In this document: positions 33,435 through 42,182 of the stretch, piece by piece
How positions within the stretch are numbered: the stretch's first letter is position 1
Layout: the number at the start of each line of letters is the position of its first letter
Source of the DNA: Sphingobium algorifonticola
GTDB lineage: Bacteria; Pseudomonadota; Alphaproteobacteria; Sphingomonadales; Sphingomonadaceae
Assembly (NCBI RefSeq): GCF_004005485.1
Contig: NZ_RZUL01000004.1
Location: 124,001 to 188,000, forward strand
Direction of reading: 5' to 3'
DNA length: 64,000 nt
Translations under genes and position numbers: made by a program
Notes under the pieces: model-generated
Database searches by the model: none
Told to the model about the DNA's origin: nothing
The model's input: the letters and a program-made list of their open reading frames with translations, nothing else

Positions 33435-34607
33435 TTAGACCGCTTCATGCCCCCGCTTGATCTTCTTCGCGAGGCTCCACTTGTGCACTTCGGTCGGGCC
33501 GTCATAGATGCGGAACGCGCGGATTTCCCGAAACACCTGTTCCACGATCGTATCCTGCGTCACGCCGGTGCCACCCATCACCTGCACGCAGCGGTCGGCG
33601 ATGCGGAACAATGCCTCCGACACCGCGACTTTCGCCATGGAGCTTTCCGTCGTACCAAGATCGCCGCTGTCGAGCACGCCCGCGCACCAGTCGATGATGA
33701 GTTCGCATTGCTTCAGCTCGATCATGTTTTCGGCGAGCGGGAAGCCGACGCCCTCATGATCGATCAGCGGCTTGCCAAAGGCGTGACGGCGACAGGCGTA
33801 TTCCGTCGCGATTTCCTGCGCGCGGGTGCAGGCGCCCAGCCAGCGCATGCAATGGGTGAGCCGCGCCGGGCTGAGCCGCACCTGCGCATAGTCGAAGCCC
33901 TTGTGCACTTCGCCCAGGATCTGATCGGCGGGTACGCGCAGATTGTCGATGGCGATGATGGCATGGCCACCGGGCATCGAACTGTCGATGGTGTCCAGCA
34001 CCCGCTCGATACGAATGGCGGGATCGGGCAGATCGACGAGGAACATGGTCGCAGCCATTTTTTCGTCGCTGCCGCTGTTGGCCATCACGATGCCGACTTT
34101 CGCCCCGTCGGCACCGGTGATGAAAGCCTTGCGTCCGTTGATGACCCAGTGGTTGCCGTCCAGAACGGCGCGGGTCTTGAGCATCGAGGGGTCTGAGCCT
34201 GCGCCGCCATCCGCCGCCGGTTCGGTCATGAAAAAGGCGGAGCGCGCCTCGCCTGCGATCATGGGGGCGAGGAACCGCGCCTTCTGTTCCGCGCTGCCGA
34301 CCTTGCCGATCAGATACATATTGCCTTCGTCCGGCGCGGCGGTGTTGAGCGCCAGCGGCCCCAGCGGCGAAAGGCCCGACTTGCGCAGCACGAGCGCCAC
34401 TTCGCTGTGGTGCAGATGGCTGCCATCGGGAAGGATATGCGGCGTCATCAGCCCGGCTGCGCGCGCCTTCGCCTTCATTTCCAGCGCAAGTTCCTCGGTC
34501 GGCCCATGCGCCGTGCGGCGTCCGTCCTTTTCATAGGGAATGATGACGGTACGGACGAAATCCTCGACACGGGCGGCGATGTCGATGGCGCGGGCGCTGT
34601 AGGCCAT
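33435..34607 (-). CDS. Acyl-CoA dehydrogenase, ACAD10/11-like
   Basis: FAD flavoprotein, 390 aa, that introduces a 2,3 double bond in acyl-CoA thioesters. Visible: FFMTEPAADGGAGSDPSMLK, WVINGRKAFITGADGA, and the C-terminal IYDGPTEVHKWSLAKK. The DGP-EVH motif is typical of the ACAD10/ACAD11 branch, whose members act with an APH-type kinase on 4-hydroxyacyl-CoA. ATG 34607; the upstream frame overlaps the VOC gene and is not family sequence. It lies 13 bases after the VOC gene and in one operon with the kinase at 35156-36238. Confidence 0.9.
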   Translation of the reverse strand: MAYSARAIDIAARVEDFVRTVIIPYEKDGRRTAHGPTEELALEMKAKARAAGLMTPHILPDGSHLHHSEVALVLRKSGLSPLGPLALNTAAPDEGNMYLIGKVGSAEQKARFLAPMIAGEARSAFFMTEPAADGGAGSDPSMLKTRAVLDGNHWVINGRKAFITGADGAKVGIVMANSGSDEKMAATMFLVDLPDPAIRIERVLDTIDSSMPGGHAIIAIDNLRVPADQILGEVHKGFDYAQVRLSPARLTHCMRWLGACTRAQEIATEYACRRHAFGKPLIDHEGVGFPLAENMIELKQCELIIDWCAGVLDSGDLGTTESSMAKVAVSEALFRIADRCVQVMGGTGVTQDTIVEQVFREIRAFRIYDGPTEVHKWSLAKKIKRGHEAV

Positions 34608-34620
34608 GCGATCGGTTCCT

Positions 34621-35154
34621 TCAGGTAAAGGTGATGGTGCGAACGGGATCGGTCCCGTCGAACCGCGCGGCGCATTTCGCCACATAGTCGTAGAAGCCGG
34701 TGAGCGAGGCGACGGGCTGATAGAGTTCGACCATATGGCCGGTCTGCGCCACCGTATCCATCATGGCGAAAGCGAAGCCGTCGTTCATTTCGGCATAGAG
34801 CGCCGTTTCATGCCCCGCCGCATTGTAACGCGCGATCTCCGCCGCCAGATCATCGACGAACAGCGCGACATGATGCATTCCCTGCCGACCGCTCCTTTCG
34901 GGATAGAGGTCGTGCATCGCCGAGGGACCGGGATTGTTCTGCTGCACGAACTCGATCATCAGCGGACCCCACTGGCCATAAGCCGAGCTGTGGTCGAACG
35001 GGCGCGCGACGCCGCGATGCAGGCTGGTGCGCAACGGAATATGCTCCGCCACGAAATAGGGGCCCGAGCCATAGTGCCGGTGATGCACCAGCGCGGCGGC
35101 GCGCACGTCCGGCACGAAATAGGCGATCTGACGGATGGGATGGTCTGCGATCAT
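34621..35154 (-). CDS. VOC (glyoxalase/epimerase-like) family protein
   Basis: 177-aa protein of the vicinal-oxygen-chelate fold. Two beta-alpha-beta halves start with IRQIAYFVPDVRAA and MHHVALFVDDLAAE; potential metal ligands are His and Glu in HHVALF, IEFVQQ and HMVELYQP. Such proteins include methylmalonyl-CoA epimerase and glyoxalases. It sits one base after the kinase and 13 before the acyl-CoA dehydrogenase, so an isomerase or epimerase step on the same CoA intermediates is plausible but inferred. Confidence 0.8.
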   Translation of the reverse strand: MIADHPIRQIAYFVPDVRAAALVHHRHYGSGPYFVAEHIPLRTSLHRGVARPFDHSSAYGQWGPLMIEFVQQNNPGPSAMHDLYPERSGRQGMHHVALFVDDLAAEIARYNAAGHETALYAEMNDGFAFAMMDTVAQTGHMVELYQPVASLTGFYDYVAKCAARFDGTDPVRTITFT

Positions 35155-35155
35155 G

Positions 35156-36238
35156 TCACAGTCCTGCCGTGGCGCGCGCTATGGCGGCAAGTTCCGGCAG
35201 CACCTGCACCAGATTGGCGGCCTCGGGCGAGGCGGCCGTACCGCGCGCCAGCCGCCCCTTGATGCCATGAATGATCGCGGCGAAGCGGAACATGTTGAAA
35301 GCCAGGTAGAAATTGAGGTTGTCGATGCCGGTCCGGCCGGTCCGCGCGCAGTAAGCGGCGACATATTCGTCCTGCGACGGGATGCCAAGGGCCGCGAGGT
35401 CCGCGCCCTTGAACCCGCCAATGATGTGCGGCGGCAGATGGTACATCATCAGATGATAGGTAAAATCGCCGAGCGGATGGCCCAGCGTAGACAGTTCCCA
35501 GTCCAGCACCGCCAGAATGCGCGGTTCCGTGGGGTGCCAAATCATGTTGTCGGCACGAAAATCCCCATGCACCACGGTGCTCGCATCGCCCGGCGGGATA
35601 TGGGCCGGCAGCCAGGCGGCCAGCGCGTCCATATCGTCCAGCCGCCCCGCCGCGTTGTCGTCTGCATATTGGCCGGACCAGCGGGCAATCTGCCGCGCGA
35701 AATAATTGCCGGGTCGGCCATAATCGCCAAGGCCAATGGCATCCGGGTCAAAGCCGTGCAGATTGGCTATGGCCGCGTTCATCGCATCGAAATGCGCGGC
35801 GCGAGCCACAGGATCGAGACCGGGCAGGGTCGAATCCCAGAATATGCGCCCTTCCACCATATCCATGATGTAAAAGGCTGTGCCGATCACGTCGGCGTCC
35901 TCGCACAGGCCATAGGCTTTCGCGACGGGAAAGCCGACGGCCCCCAGCGCGTCGATCACGCGATATTCCCGCTCGACCGCATGCGCGCCTTTCAGCAACT
36001 GACCGGGCGGTTTGCGGCGCAGGACATAGGATTGCGTCGGCGTAACGAGGCGATAGGTCGGGTTCGACTGCCCGCCGTTGAACTGTTCGACGGACAGCGG
36101 CCCGGCAAAGCCCGCAACATGCGCAGCCATCCATTCGGCAAGCCGCTCGACATCGAAACCGTGCCCGGCGCGGATCGCACCCGACCCCGCAAAACGCGCC
36201 TGCCGATCATCCGTGGTCGTCGGGTTTGCTGTCGTCAT
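35156..36238 (-). CDS. APH-family phosphotransferase (acyl-CoA kinase-like)
   Basis: Aminoglycoside-phosphotransferase-fold kinase of about 360 aa. Catalytic loop VVHGDFRADNMIWHPTEPR and metal-binding VLDWELSTLGHPLGDFTYH are nearly the same as in the kinase domain of ACAD10/11 and in bacterial LvaA-type proteins, not in antibiotic-resistance kinases. The N-terminal QFNGGQSNPTYRL and YVLRRKPPG are the nucleotide-binding strands. Start at 36238 or one of the ATGs up to 36262. First gene of the kinase-VOC-dehydrogenase operon, divergent from an SDR gene. Confidence 0.88.
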   Translation of the reverse strand: MTTANPTTTDDRQARFAGSGAIRAGHGFDVERLAEWMAAHVAGFAGPLSVEQFNGGQSNPTYRLVTPTQSYVLRRKPPGQLLKGAHAVEREYRVIDALGAVGFPVAKAYGLCEDADVIGTAFYIMDMVEGRIFWDSTLPGLDPVARAAHFDAMNAAIANLHGFDPDAIGLGDYGRPGNYFARQIARWSGQYADDNAAGRLDDMDALAAWLPAHIPPGDASTVVHGDFRADNMIWHPTEPRILAVLDWELSTLGHPLGDFTYHLMMYHLPPHIIGGFKGADLAALGIPSQDEYVAAYCARTGRTGIDNLNFYLAFNMFRFAAIIHGIKGRLARGTAASPEAANLVQVLPELAAIARATAGL

Positions 36239-36363
36239 GATGTGCCTGGTCATCCTCCGCAATCAGCGTAACCTGCCTTGCGTCGCTTTGCGATCCCGCA
36301 ATTGTGCTGTCCCCTGTGCAAACTGACAGGTAGCGGTAACGCGGCAGTGGGAGAGGATGCGTC

Positions 36364-37158
36364 ATGACCATATTGACACCCGCTTCACCCCTTCCCCCCT
36401 TTCCCGACCGGCTTGCGGGACGCATCGCCCTGGTGACCGGCGGCGCATCGGGCCTTGGCGCGGCGATCGCCACGCGTCTGGCAGGCGAAGGCGCGGTGGT
36501 CTGGGTGGCGGACATCGATTGGCCCGGCGCGCAGGCGCATGCAGCGACGCTGCCAAACGGCCGCGCGATCGCGCTGGACGTGACGGCGAAAGCGGCGTGG
36601 CGGGCCGCCATTGCAGCGGTGGAGGAAGCGAACGGGCGGCTCGACGTTCTCGTCAACAATGCCGGGATCACAACCATGGGCAATATCGAGACGCTGGATG
36701 TCGATGCGTTCCGCCATGAGCTGGAAATCGACGTGATCGGGGTTTTTCTCGGCTGCCAGAGCGCCTTGCCGCTGATGAAGGCGACCGGCGGGTCGATCAT
36801 CAACATGGCGTCCGCTTCGGGGCTGAAAGCCGATCCGGGGCTGGTCGGCTATAACGCCGCAAAAGCCGCCGTGACGCTGATGACCAAATCCATCGCTCTC
36901 CATTGCGCGCGGGAACGCTACGCCATCCGCGTCAACAGCGTGCATCCCGGCGCCATCCATACGCCGATCATCGACAAGGTGCTGGCGCAGGTGCCCGATC
37001 CGCAGGCGACGCTCGCCGGGTTCCTTTCCGTCCATCCGATCGGACATCTTGGGCATCCCGACGACATCGCCGCGATCGTGGCCTATCTCGCGTCGGACGA
37101 AAGCCGCTTTGCGACGGGCGCGGCCTTCAGCATCGATGGCGGCATGACGGCGCTGTGA
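36364..37158 (+). CDS. Short-chain dehydrogenase/reductase
   Basis: 264-aa SDR with the cofactor motif LVTGGASGLGAAIA, NNAGI, and the catalytic Ser in INMASASG with YNAAK. Oxidises or reduces a hydroxy/keto group with NAD(P). Divergent from the kinase operon across 125 bases; an LvaD-like or 3-hydroxyacyl-CoA dehydrogenase role is possible by context. Substrate not evident. Confidence 0.88.
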   Translation: MTILTPASPLPPFPDRLAGRIALVTGGASGLGAAIATRLAGEGAVVWVADIDWPGAQAHAATLPNGRAIALDVTAKAAWRAAIAAVEEANGRLDVLVNNAGITTMGNIETLDVDAFRHELEIDVIGVFLGCQSALPLMKATGGSIINMASASGLKADPGLVGYNAAKAAVTLMTKSIALHCARERYAIRVNSVHPGAIHTPIIDKVLAQVPDPQATLAGFLSVHPIGHLGHPDDIAAIVAYLASDESRFATGAAFSIDGGMTAL

Positions 37159-37312
37159 TGTGGCGTCGGGAACACAGTTGGCAGAGCGTTGCCGCGAACC
37201 TGTGCAAAGTCTTAGTGTCCCGTCGCGCAAGACTGCCGCATGAAGACAGGCGATCGGGGGCAGAGCCGTAAGGGCATCATAAGTGTCCGCCCCCAATATG
37301 GGGAGAATATCT

Positions 37313-39574
37313 GTGGCAAAATCCTTCATCACCCGCCCGGTAACGCTTGCACTGGGTGCCGCTGCGCTCTGGGTACATCCCGCATTGGCGCAGGACGAAA
37401 CCGCGCCGCAGGCCAGCGGCACGGACAGCAACGCGATTATCGTGACCGCCCGGCGCCGTGACGAGACCCTGCAAACCACGCCCGTTGCCATCACCGCCAT
37501 CAACGCCGGGATGATCGAGAACAAGGCATCGGTAAACATCGGCGATCTTCAGGGCGCCGCGCCCAACCTGCTCATCACGCAGCAGAACTCCGGCGCGCAG
37601 GCCGCCAATCTGTCGATCCGCGGGCTGACCTATGCCGACATCGAAAAGTCGCAGGAGCCGACCGTCGGCGTCGTCATCGACGGCGTGTTCATCGGCACCA
37701 ACACCGGCCAGTTGCTCGACTTTTTCGATATCGAGCAGATCGAAGTGCTGCGCGGTCCGCAGGGCACGCTGTTCGGCCGCAACACGATCGGCGGGGTCAT
37801 CAACATCCGCCGGACGCGCCCCACCAAGGAGTTTGGCGGCAAGCTTGAGGGTACCTACAGCAAGTTTAATAGCTGGGCGACCCGCGCGGTCGTCAACGTC
37901 GGCGACGGCGAAAGCCTTGGGCTGAAAGGCTGGTATTTCCATAATCAGTCCGACGGCTTTTATCGCAATGCCATCACCGGCAAGCGCGATGGCGGGTCGA
38001 ACAATGAAAACTTCGGCGCATCGCTGTTGTTCGAGCCAACGGGAAGCGGCTTCGACGCGTTGCTGACCGTCGAAAAGCTGAGCCAGAAGTTCGACGTCGT
38101 GAACTCGAACATCGCCCGCACCGGCGAAGTATTCTGCAATTTCGAGCCAGCCAACCAGTGCAACCGCAACACGACGGACGATCTATACACCACCTTCAAC
38201 AGCCCGGCGTCGAGCAGCTACAGCGCGCCTGCGGTCACGCTCGAAATGAACTATGATGCTGGTCCGGTCAAAATCACGTCCATCACCGGCTGGCGCAAAT
38301 CCGACGAAACCCAGACGCAGGATTTCGATGCGTCCTCGGTCGATCTCTATTATGTGTACCGCGAACAGAATTATCGCCAGTGGAGCCAGGAACTGCGCTT
38401 TTCCGGCGACCTGTTCGAAGGGTTCGACTATGTCGTCGGCGGCTTCTACTTCAACTCGAAATATGATCTGACGCAGTGGACTCGCCTGTTCGGGTTCAAT
38501 GACGCCCTGGATCCGCGCGTCGCCGACACCAATCCGCAGATGGTAATGGGCAAGACAGAATCCTACGCGCTGTTCGGCGACTTCAACTGGGCGTTCGCCG
38601 ACCGCTGGCGCCTGTCGTTCGGGGGCCGCTTCACGCGCGACCAGAAAGAGCTGAGCAACCGGTTCGCGACCACCGGCCTCGTGGGCCAGGGCGACGGCAC
38701 CTTCAAGAAGTTCACACCCAAGGTCGGGGTCGATTTCCGCCCGGACAACAATACGATGCTCTATGCGAGCTGGTCGCGCGGCTATCGTTCCGGCGGGTTC
38801 AGCCCGCGCGCGGCGACGGCAGCGACGGCGGGTACACCCTATGATCCCGAAACGGTCGACAGCTATGAAATCGGCGCGAAGCTGGATCTGCTCGATCGCA
38901 AGCTGCAATTCAACATCGCGGCTTTCGCATCGAAGTATAAGGATCTTCAGCAGAACACGACCATCCCCGGCGGCCCGACCGGCAACCAGACGATTACCTC
39001 GAACGTCGGTTCGGCCAACATCAAGGGGATCGAAGCGGACATCACCGCGCGCCCCATGGACGGCCTGAAACTGAGCGCGACCGTCGGCATTCTGGATTCG
39101 AAGTTCAAGGGCTTTGTGGTCGGCAATATCTCGCCGGTCGATGGCACGACGATCGTGCCGTTCGATTATTCCCGCAACAACCTGATCTACGCGCCGAAGT
39201 TCAGCGGTTCGGTCAGCGCCGAATATATTGCGCCGACCAGCTTCGGGGAAATGATCGCCAATGTCGGGCTGCGCCATATCGGCGCATATGATCAGCAGAT
39301 TTCGCTCGGGACCCTCTCGGGCAATCTGACGACCGGACCGGTGATCGTGAACGGCAACGACCCGCGGGTACGGACCAAGGCGCAGAACCTGATGGATGCC
39401 AGCCTGACCGCCAATTTCACCCTGGGCGAGAAGGAAGCCTATCTGACGCTGTTCACGCGCAACCTGCTCGACCAGCGCCGCACCAGCGCCGCCTTTACCG
39501 TGGCGGGCCTGTGGTCCTTCGCTTCGGCGATCGAACCGCGCACTTATGGCGCGACGGTCGGTATCCGCTTCTGA
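37313..39574 (+). CDS. TonB-dependent receptor
   Basis: Outer-membrane active transporter, 753 aa. A signal peptide (ITRPVTLALGAAALWVHPAL-AQ) is followed by a TonB-box-like start (IIVTARRRDETLQTTP), plug domain (LSIRGL, IEVLRGPQGTLFGRNTIGG) and a beta-barrel ending in YGATVGIRF. GTG 37313 is chosen because GGGGAG lies seven bases upstream; in-frame ATGs at 37283 and 37298 would extend the signal. Placed among catabolic genes, it probably imports their substrate rather than iron; not shown. 154 bases upstream carry no other gene. Confidence 0.9.
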   Translation: MAKSFITRPVTLALGAAALWVHPALAQDETAPQASGTDSNAIIVTARRRDETLQTTPVAITAINAGMIENKASVNIGDLQGAAPNLLITQQNSGAQAANLSIRGLTYADIEKSQEPTVGVVIDGVFIGTNTGQLLDFFDIEQIEVLRGPQGTLFGRNTIGGVINIRRTRPTKEFGGKLEGTYSKFNSWATRAVVNVGDGESLGLKGWYFHNQSDGFYRNAITGKRDGGSNNENFGASLLFEPTGSGFDALLTVEKLSQKFDVVNSNIARTGEVFCNFEPANQCNRNTTDDLYTTFNSPASSSYSAPAVTLEMNYDAGPVKITSITGWRKSDETQTQDFDASSVDLYYVYREQNYRQWSQELRFSGDLFEGFDYVVGGFYFNSKYDLTQWTRLFGFNDALDPRVADTNPQMVMGKTESYALFGDFNWAFADRWRLSFGGRFTRDQKELSNRFATTGLVGQGDGTFKKFTPKVGVDFRPDNNTMLYASWSRGYRSGGFSPRAATAATAGTPYDPETVDSYEIGAKLDLLDRKLQFNIAAFASKYKDLQQNTTIPGGPTGNQTITSNVGSANIKGIEADITARPMDGLKLSATVGILDSKFKGFVVGNISPVDGTTIVPFDYSRNNLIYAPKFSGSVSAEYIAPTSFGEMIANVGLRHIGAYDQQISLGTLSGNLTTGPVIVNGNDPRVRTKAQNLMDASLTANFTLGEKEAYLTLFTRNLLDQRRTSAAFTVAGLWSFASAIEPRTYGATVGIRF

Positions 39575-39580
39575 CGGGAA

Positions 39581-39604
39581 GGTGGCGCCCTGCAAGGTGC
39601 CACC
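39581..39604 (+). terminator. Weak hairpin after the TonB receptor gene
   Basis: GGTGGCGCC (39581-39589) pairs with GGTGCCACC (39596-39604), one G-U pair, six-base loop, seven bases after the stop. No U tract follows. Confidence 0.35.
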
Positions 39605-39681
39605 CCACTGTTTCCATTGCTCCGGGGGGCGCTGCGGGGTTCGGTCTCAAGCCGGACCCCGTTGTGTATTCCCGCTCGCAC

Positions 39682-39708
39682 AAAAAAACCTCCCCTAAAA
39701 AGGGGAGG
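39682..39708 (-). terminator. Rho-independent terminator of the Rieske oxygenase gene
   Basis: On the minus strand an 8-bp stem CCTCCCCT/AGGGGAGG with a four-base loop is followed by seven T. It lies 28 bases after the stop of the gene at 39737-41158. Confidence 0.88.
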
Positions 39709-39736
39709 ATCAGCAGAGCATCGGAAAGACCGTCCG

Positions 39737-41158
39737 TTAGAGCGTTCCGTCGATATATTTCATCAGCGTGTTCTGGAATTGGCGGATCTGCATTTCTTGA
39801 TAATTGGCGAGTTGCACCTGACCGTTGAGCGACGCCTTCAGCCCCTGCTGCACATAGGGGATATTCTCCATATCCTGTTCGAATACGTCGCCCAAAATCC
39901 CCAACTCCGGCGCGTCGGTCCATTTCTGCGCGTCGGTCAGCAATTTCATCGGCGGGGCCTTGGGATGCGGCTGGCCAGGCGGTACGCGTGTTATGATGCG
40001 CACTTCCATCAGGCAGTGGTCGACATCGGGCCAAGGGCGCCAGCGATAGACAATGTTCGGCTGAAACCCGGCCCATGGGCTGTAATTGGGAAAGACGTTG
40101 TAGAGCAGCGCATCCATCATTTCCGCATCGGACGCGAAGCTGACGTCATGGCCGAACATCTTGCTGGTGGTGTCGCGCAGACTGGCCCCCAGCGCCGCGC
40201 GCGCCGTCATGCCGGCGGGCACCTTCACGTTGTAGCCACCTTCCTCCTGCACCCCATCGGGATCATAATTGTCTGACGACCGGCCGTTATATTTGACGAA
40301 CTCGTCGACGATCCACTGTTCTTCCTTACCCTCGGCATCGATATGCGGCGACATGGTGCCGAACGGCGTGACGGTCAGGTTCACATGATCGCCGTAGATA
40401 TTGTACATCGAATTGGCGTCGCCGGTGAACGGCAGCAACTGCGGATGAGTGATGACGGTGTGCCAGCTTTCCATGAAGGCTTCCATCACGACCTTCCAGT
40501 TGGCGGGGATGACTTTGCCCACCCAGATGGCGGTCGCGCATTCCTCATGCCGCCAGCGTTTGAAATGCTCCGGCATCGGGGCGAGAAACTCTTCGAGGCT
40601 CGGCCCGTCCGCGGCCTCCCGCACGAAGATATAGCCGCCCCAGCGCCCGACCGAGATTTCGGGCAGATGCATCGCGTCGTCCTTCAAATGCGCGAAATCC
40701 CAGCGGCACGGTATCTGCTTGAGCGACCCGTCGTTGTTCCAGGTAAAGCCATGAAAAGGGCATTGCAGCTCTGACGTCCAGCCATCCTGCGTCTTGAGCT
40801 TTCGCCCGCGATGCAGGCAGACATTGGCGAAGGCGCGGATGGCCCCATCCACCTGCCGCATCAGGATGAAGGATTTTCCGGCATTTTCATAAACGATATA
40901 GTCGCCCGGCTCCGGCAATTCCTCTTCGCGCGCCGCCATCTGCCATACGCGCGGCCACATGCGTTCGTTCTCCAGCGCGAAAAAGGCCGGATCGGTGTAG
41001 CGCGACGCCGGAATCGGATCGGAGCCCAGATTTTCATATTCATCTTCATAAAGGAACGCGGGCACCGGATTGGTATCCGCCAGCGCCAGATCGCGTACTG
41101 ATGTGCCGGGGCAGCGCGGCAGCGGTGTTCCCTTGATCTTCGAATCGCGTTCGGCCAT
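39737..41158 (-). CDS. Aromatic ring-hydroxylating dioxygenase alpha subunit (Rieske oxygenase 1)
   Basis: 473-aa Rieske non-heme iron oxygenase. The 2Fe-2S motif is CLHRG...CPFHG (about residues 110-132), and the mononuclear iron site HTVITH (HxxxxH) follows EAFMESW. ATG 41158 with GGAG upstream; further N-terminal frame is spurious. No small beta subunit, ferredoxin or reductase gene is adjacent, so partners must be elsewhere. Only 51% of length covers the Rieske part, the rest is the catalytic domain; substrate unknown. Confidence 0.9.
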   Translation of the reverse strand: MAERDSKIKGTPLPRCPGTSVRDLALADTNPVPAFLYEDEYENLGSDPIPASRYTDPAFFALENERMWPRVWQMAAREEELPEPGDYIVYENAGKSFILMRQVDGAIRAFANVCLHRGRKLKTQDGWTSELQCPFHGFTWNNDGSLKQIPCRWDFAHLKDDAMHLPEISVGRWGGYIFVREAADGPSLEEFLAPMPEHFKRWRHEECATAIWVGKVIPANWKVVMEAFMESWHTVITHPQLLPFTGDANSMYNIYGDHVNLTVTPFGTMSPHIDAEGKEEQWIVDEFVKYNGRSSDNYDPDGVQEEGGYNVKVPAGMTARAALGASLRDTTSKMFGHDVSFASDAEMMDALLYNVFPNYSPWAGFQPNIVYRWRPWPDVDHCLMEVRIITRVPPGQPHPKAPPMKLLTDAQKWTDAPELGILGDVFEQDMENIPYVQQGLKASLNGQVQLANYQEMQIRQFQNTLMKYIDGTL

Positions 41159-41279
41159 CTGCTCCGTCTCCTGATCTGTCGTCGCGCCAGCATAACCCAT
41201 CGGCACGGTGACGCGACCTGTGGATTGCGTCAGGCGGCCCGGCGCAGACGACGGATACGTGCCGAAGGCATGGCGCGGG

Positions 41280-42047
41280 CTATTGCGCGGTAAGCCCGCC
41301 ATCGACGACAAATTCGCCACCAGTGATATATTTTGCATCGTCGGACGCCAGAAACGCGATCATCGCGCCAATATCGTCCGGATCCCCCAGGCGGCCCATG
41401 GGAATAGCATTCTCGATCACCTTGAACTGTTCGGGATTGTCGGCCAGCGCGACATCCTGCATCTCCGTCCAGATCGAACCGGGGTGGACGCTGTTCACGC
41501 GAATCTGCTCACGCGCGGCTTCCATGGCGATCGTCTTCGTCATCAGCCGCACGCCCCCCTTGCTGGCGGCATAGGCAGCGCAACCGGGCACCCCGATCAG
41601 GCCGACCACCGACGACAGGTTGATGATCGACCCGCCACCGCCTTGCGCGCGCATCTGGTCCAGTGCCGCCTTGCAGCCCAGATAGACGCTGTTGAGATTG
41701 ACGTTGATCTGGTGATCCCAGGCGGTCTTGGTCATGTCCGCCATCATCTTGAGCACCGCGATGCCGGCATTGTTGACAAGGACGTCCAGTCTGCCGAGCG
41801 TATCGACGACTGCCGCCATCACTGCTGTCCACGCCGCTTCGTCGGTGACGTCATGCGCCATCGCATGAGCAACATGCCCCGCCGCTGTCAGTTCCGCGGC
41901 GCGCTCGGCAACCCGTGCGCCGTCAATGTCGGTCAGGAACAGCCGTGCCCCCTGCTCCGCCATCTTGCGCGCGGCTGAAAAGCCCAGACCCTTGGGCGAT
42001 GCAGCGCCCGTAATCAGCGCGGTTTTGCCGCTGAGGTCGATCATCAT
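41280..42047 (-). CDS. Short-chain dehydrogenase/reductase
   Basis: 255-aa SDR: TALITGAASPKGLGFSAARK (glycine motif with a two-residue insertion), NNAGIAV, NLSSVVGLIGVPGCAAYAAS then K, and a FVVDGG C-terminus. Start at one of two adjacent ATGs (42047 or 42044). It precedes the Rieske oxygenase 1 gene on the same strand, 121 bases apart, so a dihydrodiol or hydroxy-acyl dehydrogenase role is plausible. Confidence 0.87.
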   Translation of the reverse strand: MMIDLSGKTALITGAASPKGLGFSAARKMAEQGARLFLTDIDGARVAERAAELTAAGHVAHAMAHDVTDEAAWTAVMAAVVDTLGRLDVLVNNAGIAVLKMMADMTKTAWDHQINVNLNSVYLGCKAALDQMRAQGGGGSIINLSSVVGLIGVPGCAAYAASKGGVRLMTKTIAMEAAREQIRVNSVHPGSIWTEMQDVALADNPEQFKVIENAIPMGRLGDPDDIGAMIAFLASDDAKYITGGEFVVDGGLTAQ

Positions 42048-42182
42048 CCCTGCATCCTTCCGCATTGCTCTATTATGGCGCATGATCCCCGGACGCCCCC
42101 GCACAACAACTAGTGCTAGTAAGAGGAATGCGCCGTGCCCGCTGCGGCTTATGATATAACGCATGAGGAAAGCCAACGCGCG

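Noticed and set aside
35156..36238. Aminoglycoside resistance gene
   Set aside because: The fold is APH but the catalytic blocks match ACAD10/11-type acyl-CoA kinases and the neighbours are acyl-CoA genes.
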